DNA from: Geminocystis herdmanii PCC 6308
Lineage (GTDB): Bacteria > Cyanobacteriota > Cyanobacteriia > Cyanobacteriales > Cyanobacteriaceae
DNA length: 64,000 nucleotides
Reading direction: 5' to 3'
Assembly: GCF_000332235.1 (NCBI RefSeq)
Contig: NZ_CM001775.1
Coordinates: forward strand, 3,252,231-3,316,230
Below the pieces are notes generated by a model. The model saw only the letters and a program-made list of their open reading frames with translations. It made no database searches and had not been told where the DNA came from. The position numbers were made by a program, and so were the translations under genes. Below, piece by piece: positions 9,439-17,862 of this stretch (the first letter of the stretch is position 1; each line of letters opens with the position of its first letter).

Positions 9439-10173
9439 ATGATTTTTGAATCTGTATCCACAAAACTGTATCATTTGCAACAATTAGCCGAACAATTAGT
9501 TGCTAATCAATTAAATCATCTTAGCCTTGTTTCTATTCTCGTTATTTTATTTACAGGCTTAATTACCAGTCTTACCCCTTGTATGTTATCCATGCTTCCC
9601 TTGACGATCGCCTATATTGGAGGTTATGAAGATAAAGGGAAATTAGCTTCTTTTGTGCAATCGAGTTATTTTGCCTTCGGGTTAGCCACTACTTTAGCTA
9701 TTCTGGGGGTTTTTGCCGCCTTATTAGGTAAAGTTTACGGGCAAATTGGTATTGGTTTACCGATTATTGTTAGCTCGATCGCTATTATAATGGGTTTAAA
9801 TTTATTAGAGATAATTCCCTTAAAATTTCCAAATTGGGATACCACAAACTGGATAAAAGATAACTTTCCTAGTAATCTAAAATCTTACCTGTTGGGGTTA
9901 ACTTTTGGTTTGATAGCCTCTCCTTGTAGTACTCCAGTTTTAATTACTTTATTAGCTTATATTGCTAGTAGTAAAAATATTGTGATTGGTGCAATTTTTC
10001 TTATTTTTTATGCGATTGGATATGTTTTTCCTCTAATCTTAGCAGGTACATTTACCGGGACATTAAAAAGTTTGCTAAATTTACGCATTATTACTCAGTG
10101 GATAAATCCCCTTAGTGGAGCAGTTTTATTAATCTTTGGTATTTTTTCCCTTGCTTCTCGTTTTAGTATTTAA
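9439..10173 (+). CDS. ccdA: CcdA-like cytochrome c biogenesis / thiol-reductant transporter
   Basis: Membrane protein that passes electrons across the thylakoid or plasma membrane to reduce cysteines in apocytochrome c. 244 residues with about six transmembrane helices and the two family cysteines, each beside a proline: C48 in SLTPC and C163 in ASPCSTP. The ATG at 9439 is preferred to an in-frame TTG two codons upstream. It stands alone, divergent from the Amt-kinase gene; the System II partners CcsA and Ccs1 are not in the window. Confidence 0.88.
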   Translation: MIFESVSTKLYHLQQLAEQLVANQLNHLSLVSILVILFTGLITSLTPCMLSMLPLTIAYIGGYEDKGKLASFVQSSYFAFGLATTLAILGVFAALLGKVYGQIGIGLPIIVSSIAIIMGLNLLEIIPLKFPNWDTTNWIKDNFPSNLKSYLLGLTFGLIASPCSTPVLITLLAYIASSKNIVIGAIFLIFYAIGYVFPLILAGTFTGTLKSLLNLRIITQWINPLSGAVLLIFGIFSLASRFSI

Positions 10174-10211
10174 GATATTTCTTCAAAAATTAAATTTTCG
10201 ATAACTAAAAC

Positions 10212-10233
10212 TAAGGGTTAAAACCCTCACTAC
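10212..10233. repeat. AAGGGTT..AACCCT palindromic repeat, copy 1
   Basis: Short hairpin repeat (TAAGGGTTAAAACCCTCACTAC). Related copies lie at 14649-14671, 43181-43201, 57027-57050 and 59159-59183. It sits between convergent ccdA-like and trpF genes. Confidence 0.65.
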
Positions 10234-10316
10234 AAACTTTTTTTAACCATTAATTATCCTAAGTTGCAAGAATATTTTTACTAAAAAATTTATAGAATTA
10301 AGCATAGAAAAAACTA

Positions 10317-10952
10317 TTAATTTTTAACTTGATTTAAGTTATTTAATAATAATTTTATTTTTTCTAAATCTTTATTTCCTGCACTGATTTCTACACCACT
10401 AGACAAATCAATTCCATCACATTGTAAGGTTTGTAAGGCTAACATTACATTGTCTGGAGTTAAGCCTCCAGCTAGTAACCAAGGACGAGATGGTCTAAAA
10501 TTATCTAATTGTTGCCAATCTAAAGTTTTACCAGTACCGCCATAAATACCTTGTTGAAAAGTATCTAGTAAAATAGTATCTATAAAAGGAGAATATTCTA
10601 GTAATAAACTTAAAGAATCAGCATTTTGATAACGAAAAGCCTTAATAATTTCTCTGTCAGGTAACAACTCCCTTAATTGTGAGCAAAAGTTCGGGGTTTC
10701 ATCTCCATGAAGTTGTACTGCTGTTAAGCCTGTATTTTTAACTATTTTAATGATATTGTCTATTTCTTCATTGACAAAAACCCCTACTTTACTGATAGGT
10801 GAGGATAAAACTTTAATGATTTTTTTGATTTCCTCCTCTTGAATGTAGCGAGGAGATTTTTTGACACAAATAAATCCTAATGTGTCCACCCCTAAAGACT
10901 CGATCGAAATCGCCTGTTGCAAGTCAGTAATTCCACATATTTTAATACGCAT
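10317..10952 (-). CDS. trpF: Phosphoribosylanthranilate isomerase
   Basis: Catalyses the Amadori rearrangement of phosphoribosylanthranilate in tryptophan synthesis. The 211-residue TIM barrel starts MRIKICGITD, with the catalytic cysteine at C6. It also shows QLHGDE, the aspartate-bearing strand ILLDT, the phosphate-binding GGTGKTLDW and LAGGLTPDNV, all usual for TrpF. No other trp gene is adjacent, as is common in cyanobacteria, where the pathway is scattered. Confidence 0.95.
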   Translation of the reverse strand: MRIKICGITDLQQAISIESLGVDTLGFICVKKSPRYIQEEEIKKIIKVLSSPISKVGVFVNEEIDNIIKIVKNTGLTAVQLHGDETPNFCSQLRELLPDREIIKAFRYQNADSLSLLLEYSPFIDTILLDTFQQGIYGGTGKTLDWQQLDNFRPSRPWLLAGGLTPDNVMLALQTLQCDGIDLSSGVEISAGNKDLEKIKLLLNNLNQVKN

Positions 10953-11077
10953 AATAAGAAAAAAATTGAGTAAGAAATCAAAATGATTAATAATCTTTAA
11001 GAGAATTAATAAAAAAGCCCTGTAAATATTACCATAACGAAAATAGTTACCTTAAATCAAATTAAATTCTTAAAATT

Positions 11078-11353
11078 ATGAACTTTTTAGTGTTATCAAA
11101 TCTTCTAGCAAGTATTCCTCAAACGGTAGAGTGGAATTTTAATGTAGCTTTAGTGATGATTTCAGCGAACTTATTAGCAGTATTTATTGGGCGTTTCGCT
11201 ATCCAACAAACTGGAATTGGTCCTGATTTACCCGTAGGAAAACCTGCATTATGGAAAAGATTTGGACTCCCTGAATTATTGGCTACCCTTAGTTTTGGGC
11301 ATATTTTGGGTGCTGGTTTTGTCTTAGGCTTATCCAACGCAGGATTATTATAG
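11078..11353 (+). CDS. psaK: Photosystem I subunit X (PsaK)
   Basis: Small peripheral PSI subunit with two transmembrane helices (about 18-38 and 65-88), bound to PsaA, and needed for phycobilisome energy transfer to PSI during state transitions. The 91 residues include the conserved loop around IQQTGIGPDLPVGKP and the C-terminal FGHILGAGFVLGL. N-terminal residues are removed in known PsaK proteins. Cyanobacteria often have two psaK genes; whether this is the constitutive or the light-induced form cannot be told here. Confidence 0.93.
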   Translation: MNFLVLSNLLASIPQTVEWNFNVALVMISANLLAVFIGRFAIQQTGIGPDLPVGKPALWKRFGLPELLATLSFGHILGAGFVLGLSNAGLL

Positions 11354-11391
11354 GCTTTGCCTCATAGTCGAATGATGAAGATAGGAGAGAA

Positions 11392-11584
11392 CCTCAGTGA
11401 ATCATAAAGAAAATGATGAAAACTAGACAGGTGGACAAGTGGACAAGTGGACAGGGAGAAAAATTCTTAATATTTGATGTACTTTTGAGAGAATTTTATT
11501 CATTCACAAGAAATACAATCTTCCTGTCTGCCTGTCTGCCTGTCTTCCAAGTCAGCCCTCATCTATTTTTATAGTTCACTCGGG
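11392..11584 (+). mobile_element. MITE-like element A, copy 1 (193 bp)
   Basis: Near-identical in layout to 14418-14608. Ends CCTCAGTGA...TCACTCGGG form imperfect terminal inverted repeats; inside are a GACAGGTGGACAAGTGGACA-type repeat and, near the other end, complementary CCTGTCTGCCTGTCTG repeats that could fold back. The flanks (AGGAGAGAA and TGAGAGAGG) are similar but not a clean target duplication, so this copy looks older. No ORF is carried. It lies between psaK and glnN and fills most of that gap. Confidence 0.7.
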
Positions 11585-11721
11585 TGAGAGAGGATTTAGG
11601 AGACAGGAGATAGGATAAATAAAGGTTTTTAGGGGATAAATAATACACACAATTCCCGTAGAGACGTAAAATTTTACACCTCTACAATGATTTCATCTTC
11701 TCAAAATTTAATTAAAAACCC

Positions 11722-13896
11722 CTACTTGATAAATAACATCTCTTGATAGGTGGGCAAAGGCCATAATTCATCGGCAATTTCCGCTTCTAAACCATCGGCA
11801 TATTTGCGCACTTCATCCATTAACGATCGAATGGTTTGAGCATAATATTGAAGATGATCTTCCACGCTGTCAAAATCATGTTTACTTAGGGCATGACTTA
11901 ATTTATAAACTTCCGCCATCATCGCATCAGCTAATTCAGCTACTTTTTTCACTGGAGTTACATCAACTTCAATACCCATATTTTTGAGAATGACAATAGT
12001 ACCGCTTAAATTCGATAAATATTTCATCGCCGCAGGATAAATAGTCGTTTTTGCGATACTAATCACTAATTTAGCTTCTACTTCGATCGACAATAAATAT
12101 TGTTCCGCATAAACTTCAAAACGACTTTCTAATTCTACGGGAGAAAGTACACCAGTTCTCTCAAATAATTCCTCAATATATTTTTCTTTTAAAACAGGTA
12201 AAGCATCAGCAGTGGTAGGTAAATTAGCTAAACCTCTTTCTTCCACCGCCATTTCATGCCATTCGGAAGAATAACCATTGCCCCCAAAAACCACGTTACC
12301 GTGTTTTTCCATGATTTCTTTGAGGACTTTTTGAATAGCAGTATTTAACTCTGTACCTTTTTCCAATTCAGATTCTAACTGTTCTGCAATCCAGTTTAAG
12401 GAGTCCGCTAAAATGGTATTCATAGCCACAAGAGGACCTGCTACAGATTGCCCTGAACCTACCGCACGAAACTCGAAACGATTACCTGTAAAGGCAAAGG
12501 GAGATGTACGATTTCTGTCACCCGGATCCATGGGAATCTCTGGTAAAGTATCCACACCAATATTCATAGTTTCAGCTTTTTTGCAACTTTTAACTTCACC
12601 GTTGCGGATTTGCTCAAAAACGTCCTCTAATTGTGAACCTAAATACACGGACATAATGGCAGGGGGAGCTTCGTTTGCCCCTAAACGGTGATCATTACTT
12701 GCTGTTGCTACGACTGCGCGCAAAAGGGGTCCGTATTTATGGGCGCCTCGAATTACTGCTCCACAGAAAACTAAAAATTGAGCGTTGGCGTGAGGAGTAT
12801 CACCCGGGTCTAGTAAGTTACCTTGTGTAGCATTACCTACCGACCAGTTAACGTGTTTTCCTGAACCGTTAATACCTGCAAAGGGTTTTTCATGGAGTAA
12901 ACAGATAAAACCATGTTTTTTTGCCATTTTGCGTAAAATGGTCATGGTTAACTGTTGATGATCTGTTGCTACGTTTGCTGCTTCAAAGAAGGGAGCTAAT
13001 TCAAATTGTCCGGGAGCAACTTCATTATGGCGAGTTTTGGCAGGAATTCCTAAGCGATACATGGATTCTTCCACATCCTGCATGAACACTTGTACTCTTT
13101 CAGGAATTGCTCCGAAGTAGTGATCATCAAATTCTTGTCCTTTAGCGGAGGGTTTACCAAATAAGGTTCTTCCTGCTAATAATAAATCTGGGCGACTATG
13201 AGCAAAATTGGCATCTACTAAGAAGTATTCTTGTTCTGCTCCACAACTGGAGTTAACGGGAGCTATCTCTTTATGTCCTAATAATTTTAAGACTTTACGA
13301 GCCGCTTTATTCATAGCTGCATTCGATCGAAGTAGGGGAGTTTTCTTATCTAGGGCTTCTCCTGTCCAAGAAACAAATACCGTAGGGATACAAAGGGTTA
13401 CGCCATTATCAGTTTCCATAACATAGGCTGGGCTGGTGACATCCCATGCCGTATAGCCTCTGGCTTCAAAGGTCGATCGAATCCCCCCATTAGGAAAAGA
13501 TGAGCCATCGGGTTCGCCTTTTACCAATACTTTACCTGCAAACTCAGAAATAACCGAACCGTCACCCTGTACGGAGACAAAACCGTCATGTTTTTCTGCT
13601 GTAGAGTTAGTAAGAGGATAGAAAACGTGGGCGTAGTAAAGGGCTTTTTTGGAAATTGCCCAGTCTCTCATGGCTGTTGCTACCACATCGGCAATAGACA
13701 CATCAAGAGGTTCACCTGTTTGAATGGTTTTTTTCAGAGATTTGAAAATATCTTTAGGGAGACACTCTTGCATCTTGCTAAGAGTAAAAACATCTTTTGC
13801 CCACATATCCTCTAACCGTTTGGGAGTGTTAAAGGGCTTGATTTCTCTATTGGTAATTTGGTTAATGGCTTGAACCCGTGAATTATTTCCGCTCAT
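11722..13896 (-). CDS. glnN: Glutamine synthetase type III (GlnN)
   Basis: ATP-dependent synthesis of glutamine from glutamate and ammonia; in cyanobacteria the large GSIII enzyme is induced under nitrogen shortage. 724 residues, the usual GSIII size and much longer than GSI (~470). Recognisable blocks include [13 protein letters not shown] (N-terminal catalytic side), [10 protein letters not shown], the ATP-side [11 protein letters not shown] and the arginine region [20 protein letters not shown]. An NtcA-type promoter lies upstream (13975-14017). GSIII is usually a hexamer-based double ring. MITE-like elements of the same family flank the locus on both sides. Confidence 0.97.
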   Translation of the reverse strand: MSGNNSRVQAINQITNREIKPFNTPKRLEDMWAKDVFTLSKMQECLPKDIFKSLKKTIQTGEPLDVSIADVVATAMRDWAISKKALYYAHVFYPLTNSTAEKHDGFVSVQGDGSVISEFAGKVLVKGEPDGSSFPNGGIRSTFEARGYTAWDVTSPAYVMETDNGVTLCIPTVFVSWTGEALDKKTPLLRSNAAMNKAARKVLKLLGHKEIAPVNSSCGAEQEYFLVDANFAHSRPDLLLAGRTLFGKPSAKGQEFDDHYFGAIPERVQVFMQDVEESMYRLGIPAKTRHNEVAPGQFELAPFFEAANVATDHQQLTMTILRKMAKKHGFICLLHEKPFAGINGSGKHVNWSVGNATQGNLLDPGDTPHANAQFLVFCGAVIRGAHKYGPLLRAVVATASNDHRLGANEAPPAIMSVYLGSQLEDVFEQIRNGEVKSCKKAETMNIGVDTLPEIPMDPGDRNRTSPFAFTGNRFEFRAVGSGQSVAGPLVAMNTILADSLNWIAEQLESELEKGTELNTAIQKVLKEIMEKHGNVVFGGNGYSSEWHEMAVEERGLANLPTTADALPVLKEKYIEELFERTGVLSPVELESRFEVYAEQYLLSIEVEAKLVISIAKTTIYPAAMKYLSNLSGTIVILKNMGIEVDVTPVKKVAELADAMMAEVYKLSHALSKHDFDSVEDHLQYYAQTIRSLMDEVRKYADGLEAEIADELWPLPTYQEMLFIK

Positions 13897-13974
13897 AGTT
13901 ACTTTTTTAAAGATAATCTTTAATTGTAATTACTTAAGGGTTTTTTAAAAGTCCACAAAGAACAATTTTCTCCC

Positions 13975-14017
13975 AATTTATTCGTGAGCTAGTTTGCATC
14001 TAAGTAGAGTTTGATAC
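13975..14017 (-). promoter_or_regulatory. NtcA-activated promoter of glnN
   Basis: The NtcA box GTA-N8-TAC is at 14004-14017 (GTAGAGTTTGATAC on the plus strand). On the minus strand it is followed after 23 bp by TAAATT (13975-13980), which fits TAN3T. This is the canonical class II NtcA layout, about 80 bp upstream of the glnN start codon. It predicts induction by 2-oxoglutarate under nitrogen limitation. Confidence 0.75.
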
Positions 14018-14061
14018 GAAAATATTGGATAAGGGAAGGTTTCAGTTAGTAGATTTTAGGT

Positions 14062-14376
14062 TTAATTTAATTGATGATTATTTAATTTAATGATTTGTGT
14101 ATCAGGAAATTTGAGAATAAGTTCCCATTCTCCTCCTAATTCAGTTATCATACGGGTTAAATTTTCTAGGGTAAGATGTTGTTTTAAATCAGCCGATTTT
14201 TTTGAAAAATAGGAGTATTCATTTTCACTTTCTATAATGTTTTCCGAAGAAATTTCTAGTCGTTGACGAAGCTCGTCAATGATTTGCATTTCTTGTAACA
14301 ATTCTTGAGTTTTAGCTTCAATTTTTGCTCGTCTTTCAGGTGACAGTTTATTCATTTCATCATCAAAACTAATCAT
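14062..14376 (-). CDS. Orphan HigA/XRE-type antitoxin-like protein with a decayed HTH
   Basis: A 104-residue protein whose ends match the XRE antitoxin family: N-terminal LSPERRAKIEAKTQELLQEM and C-terminal MITELGGEWELILKFPD. Between them, where a helix-turn-helix should read like QxxxAxxLGVSQxxVSxLE, the sequence is ISSENIIESENEYSYF, so the DNA-recognition helix is poorly kept. Such antitoxins usually follow a RelE/HigB toxin gene. Here the space upstream is taken by MITE A copy 2 (start 42 bp away) and no toxin is present. It is probably a relic of a broken toxin-antitoxin pair. Confidence 0.6.
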   Translation of the reverse strand: MISFDDEMNKLSPERRAKIEAKTQELLQEMQIIDELRQRLEISSENIIESENEYSYFSKKSADLKQHLTLENLTRMITELGGEWELILKFPDTQIIKLNNHQLN

Positions 14377-14408
14377 TGATTTTCCTCCGTAGACTTTTCA
14401 GCAAACCC

Positions 14409-14617
14409 TACTTAATACCTCAGTTCGACATAAAGAAAATGATGAAAACTAGACAGGTAGACAAGTGGACAAGTGGACAGGTAGAAAAATTCCCAATATT
14501 TGTGGGTTTTAAAAATAATTTTATTGACTCAAAAAAACACAATCCTCCTGTCTGCCTGTCTGCCTGTCTTCCAAGTCAGTCCTCACCTATTTTTATATCG
14601 AACTCAGGTACTTAATA
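14409..14617 (+). mobile_element. MITE-like element A, copy 2, with 9-bp target duplication
   Basis: The element itself is 14418-14608 (191 bp). Its ends CCTCAGTTCGA and TCGAACTCAGG are inverted repeats with one mismatch. It is flanked on both sides by the identical 9-bp direct repeat TACTTAATA (14409-14417 and 14609-14617), the mark of transposition. Internal sequence matches copy 1 closely (GACAGG/GGACAAG repeats, CCTGTCTGCC repeats). It encodes nothing, so it needs a transposase from elsewhere in the genome. Confidence 0.85.
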
Positions 14618-14695
14618 GACTTCTCCAAAAAAGATTTTTTATTGGCTCGTAGTAAGGGCTTCAGCCCTCATTTTAGCAATTAATGGAGATGTCTA
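14616..14695 (+). mobile_element. MITE-like element B, copy 1 (80 bp)
   Basis: Ends TAGACTTCTCCA and TGGAGATGTCTA form a terminal inverted repeat with one mismatch; the interior holds the GTAGTAAGGGCTTCAGCCCTCA hairpin. An inverted copy of the same 80 bp is at 43155-43234. The left end abuts the target duplication of MITE A. The right end TAGAC, read on the minus strand, supplies the stop codon of the glycosyltransferase gene. Confidence 0.7.
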
Positions 14696-15862
14696 ATAGT
14701 TTCTGCCTCGCCATTGACGGGGTTTTTGCGTAGCTGATAAAAAGATTCTTACTACTGCGAAAATATCGGCGGTAGGGGAGAGTAAAAAGAATAATTCCCT
14801 CGGTGATTTCGTAAATTGATAGGAAGGGGCGATCGCACCTAATAAGGCAAAACGGATTAATAGTAAAATACAATTAAGGATATATAACAAGTAAAAACTG
14901 AGAAAATCTAACTGAGAACAGAAGAAAAAGCCTATAAGCACGATCGAAAAGGGTAAAGCCTGAATTAAAGCTAAAAAGCCACATTCTGCCCATAACTGAG
15001 CTTTTGAACCTGCATCCTTGAGATCGATCGATCTTCCCCATTCACGCCAAGTTTCTTCTAAACCCTCATACATTCTCACTTTGATCACTTTTGCACCATC
15101 AGCAAAACCCACCTTATAACCTAAACTGGCGATATAACGAGCCAAAGTCACATCATCACAAAAAGAATTAGAAGCAAAACTATAACCGTCTATAGCTTCT
15201 AAAACCTTGCGTTTAATTAAAAAACATTGTCCATTCGCCATCACCGTTTCCGCACTTTTTGCATCGACTCCTGACGACTCAAAACGATAAAGCAAAGTCA
15301 TTAACAAAGCAGGTTGTAACCACCATTCTCCAGCACCCTTGAGAATAAATTGAGGAGAAAGAGACACCACATCATAATTATGTGCATTCGCAAAATTTAT
15401 CAAACTGGGAATTAAGCCTTTTTGGGGTTGAGTATCTGCATCTATGCCTAAAATCCATTCACTGGTTTCTGAACTATTTAAAAATCCATTATGTAATGCC
15501 CAAGGTCTGCCCACCCAATTATTAGATAAGGGGGGATCGGTGACAAGACGAATACGAGGATCAGTTTTTGAGGCTTCTATTACTTTATCTCTTGTACCAT
15601 CTTGGGAGTTACTATCGACAATAATAATTTCTTTGACTTCGTAACTTTGACGGGTAATGCCTTCTAGCATTTTATCAATTCGATCGACCTCATTGAGAGT
15701 GGGTACAATCACACTAACTTTAGCTAACAAAGAAGGATCAGCAGATTCAGGTTTTAAAGGAGGAAATCGAGTTGCCCCCCTAAATAATCGACTCAGAAGA
15801 ATAAAAAAACAAACACTTTGAAAGAGTAATAAAACGAAACAAATAATCGCATTGGTTATCAT
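14693..15862 (-). CDS. cruG: GT2 glycosyltransferase, CruG-like (carotenoid glycoside synthesis)
   Basis: Membrane-bound family 2 glycosyltransferase of 389 residues. There is an N-terminal anchor (about 4-24), a GT-A catalytic domain with VIVPTLNE, the DxD-type motif GIDADTQP and the acceptor-side SFCDDVTLAR, then about three C-terminal membrane helices (about 290-370). The ending RIFLSATQKPRQWRGRNY matches the group that includes CruG, the 2'-O-glycosyltransferase of myxol glycosides. The substrate is inference; hopanoid-associated glycosyltransferases are similar. The TAG stop codon lies in the end of MITE B, so the C-terminus may have been altered slightly by that insertion. Confidence 0.75.
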   Translation of the reverse strand: MITNAIICFVLLLFQSVCFFILLSRLFRGATRFPPLKPESADPSLLAKVSVIVPTLNEVDRIDKMLEGITRQSYEVKEIIIVDSNSQDGTRDKVIEASKTDPRIRLVTDPPLSNNWVGRPWALHNGFLNSSETSEWILGIDADTQPQKGLIPSLINFANAHNYDVVSLSPQFILKGAGEWWLQPALLMTLLYRFESSGVDAKSAETVMANGQCFLIKRKVLEAIDGYSFASNSFCDDVTLARYIASLGYKVGFADGAKVIKVRMYEGLEETWREWGRSIDLKDAGSKAQLWAECGFLALIQALPFSIVLIGFFFCSQLDFLSFYLLYILNCILLLIRFALLGAIAPSYQFTKSPRELFFLLSPTADIFAVVRIFLSATQKPRQWRGRNY

Positions 15863-15967
15863 TGCGTAAAAAAAGACTAATTTTAAGTCAATTTTAAACT
15901 TAAATCTTCAAAACAAGCAAAAAAAACCCGTCTTCTAAGAGACAGGATTAACTGAGTTATTGATTGT

Positions 15968-16095
15968 AATGGACGCAAACCTTAATGGACGCAAACCTTA
16001 ATGGACGCAAACCTTAATGGACGCAAACTTTAATGGACGCAAACTTTAATGGACGCAAACTTTAATGGACGCAAACTTTAATGGACGCAAACCTT
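15968..16095. repeat. Tandem 16-bp repeat, eight copies, downstream of amt
   Basis: Eight head-to-tail copies of AATGGACGCAAACCTT (units 4 to 7 read ACTTT instead of ACCTT), with starts at 15968, 15984, 16000, 16016, 16032, 16048, 16064 and 16080. The last copy runs into GCGTCC, making the hairpin GGACGCAA-acc-TTGCGTCC (16083-16101), which is a dispersed repeat I recognise from other cyanobacteria. The array probably grew by slippage from that single palindrome. It lies just downstream of amt. Confidence 0.9.
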
Positions 16096-16124
16096 GCGTC
16101 CCTACAACCTAACTGCTTTTGTAA

Positions 16125-17648
16125 CTATAATTCAATGCCAGAACTAACTTCTCCAACGCTAGAGCCAAAGCCTCCAGCAAGAATGTCAGCTTCTTTGACA
16201 AATCCGCTATAGGCTTCCATACCGTGTTCGGAAATGTCTAAACCTTTCACTTCTTCCTCAACATGAACTCTAATACCTACAGTAGCTTTGAGAGCATACC
16301 AAAAGATAGTGCTAACAACAACAGTAAAACCACCCACGGTTAAAACACCGATTAATTGGGTGAAGAAACTATGACCATTTACACTAAAAATACCTACGGC
16401 TAAAGTTCCCCAAATACCACAGACTAAGTGAACAGAAGTTGCACCAACAGGATCATCAATTTTTAAAACTTTATCAAAAAATCCTACGGCAAAAACCACA
16501 ATGACACCAGCAATAGCACCAATAATAATAGCACCGAAATAAGTTACATCAGCACAACCTGCGGTGATACCCACTAAACCAGCTAAAACACCGTTAATAA
16601 TCATGGATAAGTCTGGTTTACCATCCTTTGCCCAAGATGTCGCAGTAGCTGTAATACTACCTGCCGCTGCGGCTAAGTTGGTAGTAAGAGCAATATAGGG
16701 TACGTTTGCAGTAGCAGCTAACTCAGAACCGGGGTTAAAACCAAACCAGCCAATCCAAAGGATTAAACATCCTAAAGTCGCAATACTCATATTATGACCG
16801 GGTATAGCATTTACTTTACCATCGCTGGAATATTTACCTTGACGGGGTCCTAAAATGGAAGCCCCCATTAAGGCTGCCCAACCACCGACAGAGTGAACTA
16901 CGGTTGAACCTGCAAAATCCTTAAATCCCATTTCCGCTAACCAACCGCCATCCCATACCCAATGTCCAGTAATGGGATAAGCAATTCCGATTAATAGTAC
17001 ACTGAAAATTAAAAAGGCATCAAATCTAATTCTTTCGGCTACCGCACCAGATACGATCGTGGCAGCAGTGGCGGCGAAAGCTAATTGGAAAAAGAAAGAG
17101 ATAGACTCAGGTACTTTTGTCAAAGTTTTCACTTCAACTTCTACTCCTTCAACCATGGTTTTGGTTATTTCAAAGGCTTCTGAGTCACTGTAAGGGAGAC
17201 TGCTACCATTGAAAAAGAAACCATCTAAACCGATAAAACCGTTACCGTTACCGTACATTAAACCATAACCGATCGCCCAATAAACAATAGAGGCGATACC
17301 AAAGACGATTAAGTTTTTAGCAAGGATATTAACAGCATTTTTTTGACGGCAAAAACCCGCTTCTAGCATGGCAAAACCCGCATTCATGAACACAACTAAA
17401 ATACCTGCTATCAATAAGAAAACAGAATCTAAAACGATTTTTAATTGCCCTACATCTTCGGGTTGTCCAAATCCTTGTGCCATTGCGGCGCTATTCCACA
17501 CCATAATAATAATGGCGGTTAAGGGAATACAGGCTAACTGATAAGGAGAAAATAAATTTCTAACACGAGCTATAGAATTAAGTATAAAACTACCTTGATC
17601 GTTCGATCGAGATACTTTGTTATTCATTTTTTTTGACATCATCACCAT
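16125..17648 (-). CDS. amt: Ammonium transporter Amt
   Basis: Trimeric ammonium channel of the plasma membrane. 507 residues with an N-terminal hydrophobic segment (about 37-57) that may be a cleaved or anchor signal, then the Amt fold with pore histidines in VVHSVGGW and [10 protein letters not shown], and a cytoplasmic tail containing [10 protein letters not shown], where PII-type proteins such as GlnB/GlnK dock. An NtcA box lies upstream (17759-17772). An insertion of about 45 residues after GLDGFFFNG (with many charged residues, VEGVEVEVK) is also seen in long cyanobacterial Amt1 proteins. Confidence 0.95.
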   Translation of the reverse strand: MVMMSKKMNNKVSRSNDQGSFILNSIARVRNLFSPYQLACIPLTAIIIMVWNSAAMAQGFGQPEDVGQLKIVLDSVFLLIAGILVVFMNAGFAMLEAGFCRQKNAVNILAKNLIVFGIASIVYWAIGYGLMYGNGNGFIGLDGFFFNGSSLPYSDSEAFEITKTMVEGVEVEVKTLTKVPESISFFFQLAFAATAATIVSGAVAERIRFDAFLIFSVLLIGIAYPITGHWVWDGGWLAEMGFKDFAGSTVVHSVGGWAALMGASILGPRQGKYSSDGKVNAIPGHNMSIATLGCLILWIGWFGFNPGSELAATANVPYIALTTNLAAAAGSITATATSWAKDGKPDLSMIINGVLAGLVGITAGCADVTYFGAIIIGAIAGVIVVFAVGFFDKVLKIDDPVGATSVHLVCGIWGTLAVGIFSVNGHSFFTQLIGVLTVGGFTVVVSTIFWYALKATVGIRVHVEEEVKGLDISEHGMEAYSGFVKEADILAGGFGSSVGEVSSGIEL

Positions 17649-17758
17649 GAATTTTTATTGGTATAGATTTGCACCAAAACTACATAGAAATTGAGGATTT
17701 AATCTCTTAAGTCTTCAATTAACTGTTAAATATTGTTATGTTTTAACTAATCTTTTCT

Positions 17759-17772
17759 GTATCCAAAAATAC
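17759..17772 (-). promoter_or_regulatory. NtcA box upstream of amt
   Basis: GTATCCAAAAATAC is an exact GTA-N8-TAC match, 111 bp upstream of the amt start codon. On the minus strand a weak -10 candidate (TAACAA) follows after 20 bp. The box is clear; the -10 is not. Confidence 0.6.
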
Positions 17773-17781
17773 AATTAAGCA

Positions 17782-17809
17782 GTGAATAATGAATAGTGAA
17801 TAATGAATA
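17782..17809. repeat. Heptamer array, four units (GTGAATA/ATGAATA)
   Basis: GTGAATA, ATGAATA, GTGAATA, ATGAATA in register, between the amt promoter and the mscS gene. Confidence 0.75.
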
Positions 17810-17827
17810 GTTTTTAATTTTGCATTT

Positions 17828-17855
17828 TCAATTCTTAATTCTCAATTCTCAATTC
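17828..17855. repeat. Heptamer array, four units, directly before mscS
   Basis: TCAATTC, TTAATTC, TCAATTC, TCAATTC in register, ending 7 bp before the ATG at 17863, so the array occupies the place of the ribosome binding site. Confidence 0.75.
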
Positions 17856-17862
17856 TTAAAAT

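Noticed and set aside
11585-14060. Glutamine riboswitch (glnA motif) near glnN
   Set aside because: The conserved core of that RNA is not visible upstream of glnN; an NtcA promoter is present instead.
11392-14608. Composite transposon carrying glnN between the two MITE A copies
   Set aside because: Only the right copy has its own clean 9-bp duplication, which shows that it inserted on its own; no shared outer duplication is seen.
14376-14615. Plus-strand open frame of 79 codons
   Set aside because: It lies almost wholly within MITE A and reads its internal repeats.
15968-16095. CRISPR array
   Set aside because: The repeats are contiguous 16-bp units with no unique spacers, and there are no cas genes.
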